Assembly: GCF_004011805.1 (NCBI RefSeq)
Contig: NZ_RCHJ01000004.1
Coordinates: forward strand, 310,001-374,000
Direction of reading: 5' to 3'
Length of the DNA: 64,000 bases
Source of the DNA: Piscinibacter defluvii
GTDB taxonomy: Bacteria; Pseudomonadota; Gammaproteobacteria; Burkholderiales; Burkholderiaceae_C
Part shown: positions 17,747-24,536 of the stretch, in pieces
Layout of the letters: the number at the start of each line of letters is the position of its first letter
Position numbering within the stretch: the stretch's first letter is position 1
Notes under the pieces: model-generated
The model's database searches: none
Told to the model about the DNA's origin: nothing
The model's input: the letters and a program-made list of their open reading frames with translations, nothing else
Position numbers and translations under genes: made by a program

Positions 17747-18589
17747 TCAGCTGAAGATCTTGCGGTGGCGCGCGTCCTGGCTGCCGACGATCTGCGGGAT
17801 CTGCGGGTAGCTCGCCGAGGGCAGGAAGGCCGGCGTGATGGCCTCGTGCCACTGGCCGTAGGTGGCGTTCTCCGGCAGCGCCTTGAGCGCCTTCAGCGCG
17901 TAGTAGGTGAAGGCCCCGGTCGGCTTGCCGGCGATGCGCGCGTCGTAGCTGAAGTTGTTCGGCCCTTCCTTGCAGCCGGCCAGCAGCAGGTCGCCGAAGC
18001 GGCGCGACATCGCCTTGCCCAGCGGCGAGGTGCCGCTGGGCGCCTGCACGCTGGCCAGCGGCTTGCCGCTCGCGCCGCGCGGCAGCTGGTCGGCCGGCAG
18101 CCAGTTGCCCATCGGCAGGAAACGCGGCCGCGGCACGTCGTCGGCGTCCGGGTCGGGTGCCGCGGCCCGGGTCACGGTGCCGGAGTGGCAGCTGTCGGAG
18201 ATCAGCACCAGCCGCACGCCGCCCTTGCGCGCGGCGAAGATGCGGTGGATCTCGTCGTCCAGCAGCGCGCCGCCGCCGGTCTGGATGTCGTAGGGGCACA
18301 GGCCCTCGTCGAGGCCGTCGACCTCGTCGCCGCTGATGTCGGGCACGTAGGTGCCGTGGCCGGAGAAGGTGATCACCACCACGTCGCCGCTGGCCGCTCC
18401 GCCGACCACCGCCTGCAGCGCCTGCTCCATCGCCGCCTTGGTGGCCTGCGCGTCGAGCAGCTTGGTCACCTCGAAGCCGCGCGCCTTCAGCTCGGCCTCC
18501 CAGGCGTTGGCGTCGTTGACGCAGCCGGCCAGGTCCATGTGCGTGCCGGGGTAGTTGTTGATGCCGATGCACAACGCTCGCTTGGCCAT
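17747..18589 (-). CDS. Caspase-family (metacaspase-like) cysteine protease
   Basis: 280 residues covering one p20-like caspase domain. It has RALCIGINNYP at the start, catalytic H78 in FSGHGTY and C134 in SDSCHSG, plus the family D-rich stretch DGLDEGLCPYD. There is no signal peptide, so it should act in the cytoplasm. Metacaspase-type enzymes cleave after Arg/Lys and are often activated by a partner sensor. The neighbouring TPR/SLOG-like gene upstream (87 nt gap) and the CHAT gene downstream make it part of a predicted death or defence operon. The ATG at 18589 starts the fold directly. Confidence 0.92.
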   Translation of the reverse strand: MAKRALCIGINNYPGTHMDLAGCVNDANAWEAELKARGFEVTKLLDAQATKAAMEQALQAVVGGAASGDVVVITFSGHGTYVPDISGDEVDGLDEGLCPYDIQTGGGALLDDEIHRIFAARKGGVRLVLISDSCHSGTVTRAAAPDPDADDVPRPRFLPMGNWLPADQLPRGASGKPLASVQAPSGTSPLGKAMSRRFGDLLLAGCKEGPNNFSYDARIAGKPTGAFTYYALKALKALPENATYGQWHEAITPAFLPSASYPQIPQIVGSQDARHRKIFS

Positions 18590-18676
18590 GGGCGACTCCT
18601 TTGCAGTGGGCGGCCAGTCTAGGCCGCGCCCGCGCGGCACGGAAGGTCCACGACCCCCAAACTGCCGGGCGATTGA

Positions 18677-20638
18677 TCAGGCGCGGAACAGCGTGCGCGT
18701 GTCCAGCCAGGTGACCTGGCCGGTGCGCTGCTCGACCGCCTCCTTCATGTGGCGCGTGCCGCCCGGGCCGTCGCCGCCGCCGCCGTCCCACAGCAGGATG
18801 CAGCGCAGCCGGTCGAAGCCCTGCGCCAGCGCGGTGTAGAGCAGCCAGAGGTTGCCGCGCTCCCACACGTCCACGCCCGTCGGCGGCGCACCCAGTTCCT
18901 GCGGGGCGTGGCGCGGCGCGTCGGCCAGGCCCGCCTTGAGCGCGAGGTAGCGCATGCGCCACTGCTCGCCGCCGCTGCTGCGCAGCACCGACTCGGCGAT
19001 GAACTGCGGCTCGGGCAGCGGCTGCAGCAGCTGCACGCGCACGCCGCGTGCCGCGCAGGCCTCGGCGAACAGCAGGTCGCCGCCGGCCGCGCCCTGGGTC
19101 AGTGCCAGGTCGCCGGCGCCGGCGCCGAGCGCGTCGAGCGCCTGCTCGATCGCCGCCTGCGCGCGCGGCACCTGCTCGGCCGGGAAGCGCGGCACCTTGC
19201 GATCGGGGGCGTCGACCATGTGGCCCGAGAACAGCAGCACCTGGCGCGGCACGAAGGGCGGCGCGAGCCGCGCCAGCTCGCGCTCGACGATGGCCAGCGC
19301 GGCGGCCGTCTCGGTCGGGCGGAAACCGAGGTCGCGCAGCATCACGAGCGTCTGGCGCGTGGAGTCGAGCGCGAACCAGTCCTGGTCGGCCGCGGCCACG
19401 GCGCTGCCGTACTCGCGCTGCACCGCCTCGAGCGGGTTCACCAGCAGGCACAGTTCGGCAAAGCTGGCACGCGCCCAGTAGTCCTGCCGGTCGCGCTTCT
19501 GCGCCGACAGCGCGGCCCACAGCACGCCGCCGGTCAGGTTGTCGAGCACGACCTGCGGCACCTCGCCGCCGAGCTGGCGCAGCAGCAGGTGCAGCGTGAG
19601 CGAGTTGATGCCCGAGTAGTGGTGCGAGGGGTCGGCGACGAAGGCCTGGTGGTAGGGCTCGATCGCGTCCTCCAGCAGCGCCCGGCCGGCCGCGGCCGCG
19701 GCGCGCCAGGCCGATGCGTCCTCACCCGCCGCGCGCCAGCGCCGGACCCAGTCCTCCTTGGCGATGCGTCCGGCCAGCGACCAGCATTCGGCGTCGCGCG
19801 GGTGGTCCTGCGTCAGCCGGCGCGCGGCCTGGCGCGCCTCCTCCACCTGCCCGGCGCGGCCCAGCGCCACCACGCGTTTCTGGCGGCACGCCAGGTGCGC
19901 CGGGTCGAGCGCGAGCGCGGCGTCGTACTGCTCGAGCGCGAAGCGCGGCTGGCCGAGCTTGAGCAGGGCGTCGCCGGCGGTCTTGCGCGCCTCGACACGC
20001 AGCGCCTGGGTCGGCGTCTCGTCGGCCAGCACCAGCAGGTCACCCGGCCGGCCCTGGCGCCGCGCGATCTCGACGCGGTCCTGCCAGCGCTCCTGGCGCT
20101 CGCTGAACTCGTTGCGCTGCGCCAGCAGCAGCTCGCGCCAGGCCGGCTCGCGCAGGTGGTCCAGCAGCTCGTAGACCGGGCTGACCACCCGCGCCGAGGA
20201 GGCATCGCGCGTCGCCTCCAGCATCGCCACCAGGTCCTTCAGGTCCTCGGCCAGGAAGGCCGGGTCGGGTGCGCCGTCCTTCAGGTGGTAGACCAGCTTG
20301 CGATCGCTGTAGACATCGAACGGATTCGCCGGCCGCGGCCCCTGCACCAGCACCGCGCCGCGCGCACGCAGCGCATGGCGCACGCCCAGCTCGTACCAGA
20401 CGTTCGGGTTGTCGATCGTCAGGTCGACCACCACCAGGTCGGCCACCAGCAGCTGCTGGAACATGTCGACCCGGATGTCGCCGGCACGCCGCTCCTCGTC
20501 GGCACGGAAGTCGCGGTAGCCGGCCGCCTCGAGCGCCGGGCCGAGCAGCTGCGCGCGGATCGCGTCGAAGTCGATCGCGCGGCCGTCCGGCCCGGGCTTG
20601 GTGCCGAAGGGCATGGCGATGAAGGCGAGGGGTTTCAT
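18677..20638 (-). CDS. TIR-like / TPR / SLOG-like conflict-system protein
   Basis: 653 residues with three parts. About 1-150: a TIR-like or nucleoside-deoxyribosyltransferase-like fold (AFIAMPFG, VADLVVVDLT, NPNVWYELGVRHAL). About 170-430: helical repeats with a TPR pair (LLKLGQPRFALEQYDAALALDP), resembling TPR-S modules. About 470-600: a Rossmann-like segment (VLLFSGHMVD, GAAGGDLLFAEA) resembling SLOG nucleotide-ligand sensors. This architecture is known from NTP-regulated bacterial conflict systems, where such proteins sense or make nucleotide signals. Its start overlaps the upstream DUF4062-TPR stop by 4 nt (ATGA). It may be the sensor for the caspase and CHAT proteins downstream. Domain labels rest on motif reading only. 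Confidence 0.78.
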   Translation of the reverse strand: MKPLAFIAMPFGTKPGPDGRAIDFDAIRAQLLGPALEAAGYRDFRADEERRAGDIRVDMFQQLLVADLVVVDLTIDNPNVWYELGVRHALRARGAVLVQGPRPANPFDVYSDRKLVYHLKDGAPDPAFLAEDLKDLVAMLEATRDASSARVVSPVYELLDHLREPAWRELLLAQRNEFSERQERWQDRVEIARRQGRPGDLLVLADETPTQALRVEARKTAGDALLKLGQPRFALEQYDAALALDPAHLACRQKRVVALGRAGQVEEARQAARRLTQDHPRDAECWSLAGRIAKEDWVRRWRAAGEDASAWRAAAAAGRALLEDAIEPYHQAFVADPSHHYSGINSLTLHLLLRQLGGEVPQVVLDNLTGGVLWAALSAQKRDRQDYWARASFAELCLLVNPLEAVQREYGSAVAAADQDWFALDSTRQTLVMLRDLGFRPTETAAALAIVERELARLAPPFVPRQVLLFSGHMVDAPDRKVPRFPAEQVPRAQAAIEQALDALGAGAGDLALTQGAAGGDLLFAEACAARGVRVQLLQPLPEPQFIAESVLRSSGGEQWRMRYLALKAGLADAPRHAPQELGAPPTGVDVWERGNLWLLYTALAQGFDRLRCILLWDGGGGDGPGGTRHMKEAVEQRTGQVTWLDTRTLFRA

Positions 20639-22704
20639 GCGAGGTCCTTCAGGGCCTGGTCGAACCAGGCGGTCCAGTCCTGGTTGGGGGGCAGGCGGCC
20701 GGCGAGGCGAAGCGCCGCAAGGATCCGGGCGCCTCGTTCGAGGTGATCGCGGCGTTGCCCGGGCGGCAGAAGATCGAGCCCGCCCAGCTTGCCACACGAC
20801 ACGGCCACATCGAGTTGCCACTGCACGCTGCCGAGATCGCGCCCGGCCAGCGCCTCGGCAATGTCCAGGCTCTTTCGATAGGCCTGCAGCGCGCCGGGCA
20901 GGTCCCCCTGCGCCACCAGCACGTCGCCGATCTTGTCGTGGCTCACCGACAGGTCACGCTGCCACTGGGTGTTGCCGAAATCGCGCCCGGCCAGTTCCTC
21001 GGCAATGGCCAGATCCTTTCGATAGGCCTGAAGCGCGCCGGGCAGGTCTCCCAGCTCCACCAGCACATCTCCGATCTTGTTGTGGCTCACCGACAGGTCA
21101 CGCTGCCACTGGGTGTTGCCGGCATCGCGCCCGGCCAGCGTCTCGGCAATGTCCAGGCTCTTTCGATAGGCCTGCAGCGCACCGGGCAGGTCCCCCTGCG
21201 CCACCAGCATGTCGCCGATCCTCTCGTGGCTCACCGACAGGTCACGCTGCCACTCCGGGTTGCCGGCATTGCGCCCGGCCAGCGCCTCGCGAATGTCCAG
21301 GCTCTTTCGATAGGCCTGCAGCGCGCCGGGCAGGTCCCCTTGCGCCACCAGCACGTCGCCGATCTTGTTGTGGCTTACCGACAGGTTACGCTGCCACTCC
21401 GCGTTGCCGGCATCGCGCCCGGCCAGCGCCTCGCGGATGTCCAGGCTCTTTCGATAGGCCTGCAGCGCGACTGGCAGTTCCCCCTGCGCTACCAGCATGT
21501 CGCCGATCCTGTCGTGGCTCACCGACAGGTCACGCTGCCACTGGATGTTGCCGGCATCGCGCCCGGCCAGCGTCTCGCGAATGTCCAGGCTCTTTCGATA
21601 GGCCTGCAGCGCGCCGAGCAGATCCCCCTGCGCCACCAGCACGTTGCCGATCCTCTCGTGGCTCACCGACAGGTTGCGCTGCCACTGGGTGTCTGCCGGG
21701 TCCTGCGCCGTTTGCGCGGAGGCCGTCTCGAACGCCAACCAGTACGCCGCCAGCGCCTCGTCGAGCGTACCGCGCAGTCGCTGCAGGTCGCCGATCCGGA
21801 TCGAGGTCCAGAAGTCACCCGGGTCGTGTTCGTCGGCGCGCCGGTAGGCCGCGAGCGACGCGCGCACGTCCACGGCAAAGGCGAGCGCCCCCTGTTCACG
21901 GGCCAGTTCCGCGGCGCGGCGACGGTCGGCCAGCTCCTCGTACCGGCTCCCCGTGGCCGCCCCGGCGGCCGACGCCTCGCGCTCCTGCTCGCGCAACAAG
22001 GCCAGGGCAGGCGCCGCGTCGCCCTGCTGCAGCGCCTGCGCCGCGTCGCGCGCGGCCGGCGAGGCGCCAGGGGCCTGCGCGGTCGCCACCGTGCGTGCGA
22101 TGGCCTCTGCGGTGAGTTGCTCGTTCAGCGCCGCGATCTGGCGCCGCAGTTCGGCGTTTTCCTCCTCGAGTCCGAGCTTGTCGGTGGTGAGCCGGGCGAT
22201 GATGCGCTGCACCTGCGGGTCGTCCAGCGGCGGCGGGGCCAGGCGCGCCACGGCCTCCTGCACGCCTGCACTCAAGCCCTTGATGAGGCTGCCTTCGTCG
22301 TCGAACAGCGCGACGCGCCGATCGGCCTCGACTTCCTGCTGGAAGCGCAGCACCAGCGCCTGGCGCGCGGCATCCAGCAGGTCCGTGACCGCCAGGTCGC
22401 GCACGCCCCTGGCTTTCAGCGCGACACAGGGCTTGCGCCCGTCGCGCGCGCGCCGGTATTCCATGTGCGTGATCGACAGCCGCTCCGGGTTGCCGTCCGG
22501 CGGCTGGAAGCCGTAGCGGTGCCCGAGCAGCACGACATAGACGTCGCAGCCGTCCACGTCGGCCAGGCAGCTGTCGCGCACGGTGTCGCTGTCGGGCAGG
22601 TAGCTGTGCACCGGCTGATGACGCGCCTGCACGAGCCACTCGATCACCGCGCGGCGTTCGGGTTCGAGGTCGGCGACGGTGGACGAGACGTAGACCTTGG
22701 CCAT
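20635..22704 (-). CDS. DUF4062 protein with coiled coil and TPR array
   Basis: 689 residues. DUF4062 at about 2-95 (VYVSSTVADLEPERRAV, DVYVVLLGHRYGF), a coiled coil near 165-205 (LEEENAELRRQIAALNEQL), then helical repeats, including six nearly identical 48-residue TPR-like units and a decayed seventh (from about residue 339). The repeats share WQRxLSVSHxxIGDxLVAQGDLPGALQAYR spread over the unit. TPR arrays bind peptides or oligomerise. The start at 22704 is the ATG that begins the DUF4062 domain. It is the first gene of the conflict operon and is coupled to the next. The repeat uniformity suggests recent expansion or gene conversion. Confidence 0.85.
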   Translation of the reverse strand: MAKVYVSSTVADLEPERRAVIEWLVQARHQPVHSYLPDSDTVRDSCLADVDGCDVYVVLLGHRYGFQPPDGNPERLSITHMEYRRARDGRKPCVALKARGVRDLAVTDLLDAARQALVLRFQQEVEADRRVALFDDEGSLIKGLSAGVQEAVARLAPPPLDDPQVQRIIARLTTDKLGLEEENAELRRQIAALNEQLTAEAIARTVATAQAPGASPAARDAAQALQQGDAAPALALLREQEREASAAGAATGSRYEELADRRRAAELAREQGALAFAVDVRASLAAYRRADEHDPGDFWTSIRIGDLQRLRGTLDEALAAYWLAFETASAQTAQDPADTQWQRNLSVSHERIGNVLVAQGDLLGALQAYRKSLDIRETLAGRDAGNIQWQRDLSVSHDRIGDMLVAQGELPVALQAYRKSLDIREALAGRDAGNAEWQRNLSVSHNKIGDVLVAQGDLPGALQAYRKSLDIREALAGRNAGNPEWQRDLSVSHERIGDMLVAQGDLPGALQAYRKSLDIAETLAGRDAGNTQWQRDLSVSHNKIGDVLVELGDLPGALQAYRKDLAIAEELAGRDFGNTQWQRDLSVSHDKIGDVLVAQGDLPGALQAYRKSLDIAEALAGRDLGSVQWQLDVAVSCGKLGGLDLLPPGQRRDHLERGARILAALRLAGRLPPNQDWTAWFDQALKDLA
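20827..21690 (-). repeat. Six tandem 144-bp coding repeats (TPR units)
   Basis: The phrase GCTCACCGACAGGT recurs at 20941, 21085, 21229, 21373 (one substitution), 21517 and 21661, exactly 144 bp apart. Each unit encodes 48 residues. Units are nearly identical at the DNA level, including silent positions, which indicates recent duplication or homogenisation. Unit boundaries are set from the codon for the residue before the QWQ or EWQ motif. Confidence 0.93.
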
Positions 22705-22800
22705 GCGCGGGGCGAGTCCGGGGCTGCGCCGCATACTGGGGGCCCCGCCACATCGGCGTCAAGACGCCGATCCGCCCGCGAGGCCGTGCGCCAGCGGCGC

Positions 22801-22820
22801 TGCAACTCTTGGGGGTTGCA
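22801..22820. promoter_or_regulatory. Inverted repeat between conflict operon and P460 gene
   Basis: TGCAAC and GTTGCA form a perfect 6-bp inverted repeat with an 8-nt spacer. The second arm also pairs with GCAAC at 22822-22826. It lies in the 190-bp divergent gap, 97 nt upstream of the conflict operon start and 75 nt upstream of the P460 start, so it could be an operator or an RNA hairpin. No clear promoter hexamers were recognised around it. Confidence 0.35.
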
Positions 22821-22894
22821 CGCAACAGGCGCCCTGCCGAGACTGCGGCCTCCGCTCGAGTCCCCTCGAGCGCCCCATCCACGAGGAGTTCCGG

Positions 22895-23419
22895 ATGCTG
22901 CGCACCTCCCCTGCCCTGCTGCTGTCGGCCGCGGCCCTGCTCGCCGGCGGCTGCGCCACGCGGCCGATCAACGACGGCGAGCTCGCCGTGCCGGCCGACT
23001 ACAAGAGCTGGCCCAAGTTCCTCTCCGCGGTGCAGCGCCCGGATGCGAAGCAGGTGCGCGAGATCTACATGAACCCCGCCGCCACGCAGGCCAAGGCCGG
23101 CGGTCCCTTCCCCGACGGCACGCTGTTCGTGATGGAGAACTACGCCGCGCTCGAATCGACCGACGGCAAGCTCGCCACCGGCGCGGACGGCAAGCTGGTC
23201 AAGGCCGACCTGCTGCGGGTGTTCGTGATGGGCAAGAACCCCGGCTGGGGCCAGGGCGCGCCGGAGGCGCTGCGCAACGGCAGCTGGGTCTATGCGAGCT
23301 ACCTCCCGAGCGGCGAGAAGGGCCCGGACGACCTCGCCACCTGCCGTGCCTGCCACCTGCCGCAGGCGGGCAAGGACTTCGTGCACCGCTACGACGAGTA
23401 CTTCGCGCAGAAGAAGTAG
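22895..23419 (+). CDS. Cytochrome P460-family lipoprotein
   Basis: 174 residues. A lipoprotein signal ends at C20 (LLAGGCAT), so it should be anchored in the periplasm. A single heme c motif is at C150-x2-C153-H154 (CRACH). The body (VPADYKSWPKF, PFPDGTLFVMENY, WVYASYLPSGEKG) matches the cytochrome P460/P460-like family. Characterised members oxidise hydroxylamine or detoxify NO; whether this one carries the heme-lysine crosslink cannot be seen. GAGGAG lies at 22883-22888, 6 nt before the ATG. It is transcribed away from the conflict operon and converges on rlpA. It may help in nitrogen-oxide stress in this denitrifier. Confidence 0.87.
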   Translation: MLRTSPALLLSAAALLAGGCATRPINDGELAVPADYKSWPKFLSAVQRPDAKQVREIYMNPAATQAKAGGPFPDGTLFVMENYAALESTDGKLATGADGKLVKADLLRVFVMGKNPGWGQGAPEALRNGSWVYASYLPSGEKGPDDLATCRACHLPQAGKDFVHRYDEYFAQKK

Positions 23420-23425
23420 GCGCCG

Positions 23426-24379
23426 CTAGCGCCGCTCCACCACCAGCGGCACCAGCTGCAGCGCCTCGCGCACCCGCTCGGCGCCGGCGCGCGCCTCGTC
23501 GCGGCTGGCATAGGGGCCGGCCTGCAGGCGGAACAGCGCCGCGTCGCTGAACACGCCGAGCAGCGGCGCGAGCCAGTCGACCTCGGCGATCACACGCCGG
23601 TGGAAGCTCTCCGCGCCTTCGCGCTGACGGAACGCACCGAGCTGGATCCACCAGCCGCGCTCGGCGCCGGCCAGCGGCCGGGTTGCCGGCGCCTCGGGCA
23701 GGGCCTCGGCCGGTGCCGGGTCGTCCGGCGGCAACCCGGCCGGCAGCACCTCGGCGGCCGGCGGCGGCGCGGCCGGCGGCGGGCTCGGTGCCGGCAGCGG
23801 AGTCGCCAGCGCCAAGGTGGAGTCGTCGCGCCGCCAGGCGCCGCTGCGGATCTCCTCGAAGGTGAGCCGTTCCAGCTCGACCGGCGCCACGCCGCGCAGC
23901 AGTTCGAGCTTGAGCGCCGCGGTGTAGCTCAGGTCGACGATGCGGCCGGCGTGGAACGGCCCGCGGTCGTTGACACGAACGATCACCTCGCGCCCGTTGG
24001 CCGGGTTGCGGATGCGCGCGTAGCTCGGCAGCGGCAGCGTCGGGTGCGCCGCGCTCATCGCGTACATGTCGTAGACCTCGCCGTTGGCGGTGCGCCGGCC
24101 GTGGAACTTGCGCCCGTACCAGGACGCCAGGCCGCGCTCGCGGAACGGCCGGTCGGCGGTCATCGGCACGTAGTTGCGGCCGAGCACCTCGTAGGGCTTG
24201 TTCGGGCCGCCGTTGCGGATCGGCTCGATGCGCGGCGTGGCATCGGGCACGCTGGCCAGGCCGGGCGGCGGGTTGGCGCCGGGGCCGTCGCGTCCCCTGG
24301 GCGCCGAACCGCAGCCGGCCAGCAGGGCGGCCAGCACCATCGGCAGCAGCAGTGCGAGCGGGGCACGAACGCGGACCAC
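23426..24379 (-). CDS. rlpA: RlpA-type septal lipoprotein (DPBB + SPOR)
   Basis: 317 residues from the GTG at 24379, which gives a good lipoprotein signal (MVRVRAPLALLL...LLAGC, lipidated C23). Earlier in-frame codons lack signal character. A double-psi beta-barrel at about 73-165 (GLASWYGRKFHG, TANGEVYDMYAMSAAH, VRVNDRGPF, IVDLSYTAA) is the lytic transglycosylase core of RlpA. A Pro/Ala-rich linker is followed by a C-terminal SPOR domain (WWIQLGAFRQREGAESFHRRV, LFRLQAGPYASRDEA) that binds denuded septal glycan. It acts at the outer-membrane/peptidoglycan interface during cell separation. Confidence 0.93.
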   Translation of the reverse strand: MVRVRAPLALLLPMVLAALLAGCGSAPRGRDGPGANPPPGLASVPDATPRIEPIRNGGPNKPYEVLGRNYVPMTADRPFRERGLASWYGRKFHGRRTANGEVYDMYAMSAAHPTLPLPSYARIRNPANGREVIVRVNDRGPFHAGRIVDLSYTAALKLELLRGVAPVELERLTFEEIRSGAWRRDDSTLALATPLPAPSPPPAAPPPAAEVLPAGLPPDDPAPAEALPEAPATRPLAGAERGWWIQLGAFRQREGAESFHRRVIAEVDWLAPLLGVFSDAALFRLQAGPYASRDEARAGAERVREALQLVPLVVERR

Positions 24380-24416
24380 GGCGCGAGTGTAGGGGCGCCC
24401 CGGCGCCGCCCCACGC

Positions 24417-24431
24417 CGTGAATCCTTCACG
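24417..24431. promoter_or_regulatory. Short inverted repeat between rlpA and the PatZ-like gene
   Basis: CGTGAA-TCC-TTCACG is a perfect 6-bp inverted repeat in the 157-bp divergent gap, 38 nt upstream of rlpA and 105 nt upstream of the PatZ-like gene. It could be an operator or a transcript hairpin. Nothing else recognisable is in the gap. Confidence 0.35.
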
Positions 24432-24536
24432 CCGGGGGGTCGGTGCGCCGCCGACGCTTGCCGCGCGTCATGGACGCGACCAGGGTTCTCCCTAGACTGG
24501 CCGGTGTCGCGGCACGTATCGTGCTGCGCCAGCGCG

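Noticed and set aside
15535-17754. Plus-strand 739-codon frame over the start of the CHAT gene
   Set aside because: Gln/Val/Arg-biased shadow without motifs, antisense to the first hydrolase domain.
20827-21690. Tandem repeats as a CRISPR or satellite array
   Set aside because: The 144-bp period keeps an open frame of TPR units without unique spacers, so it is a coding repeat.
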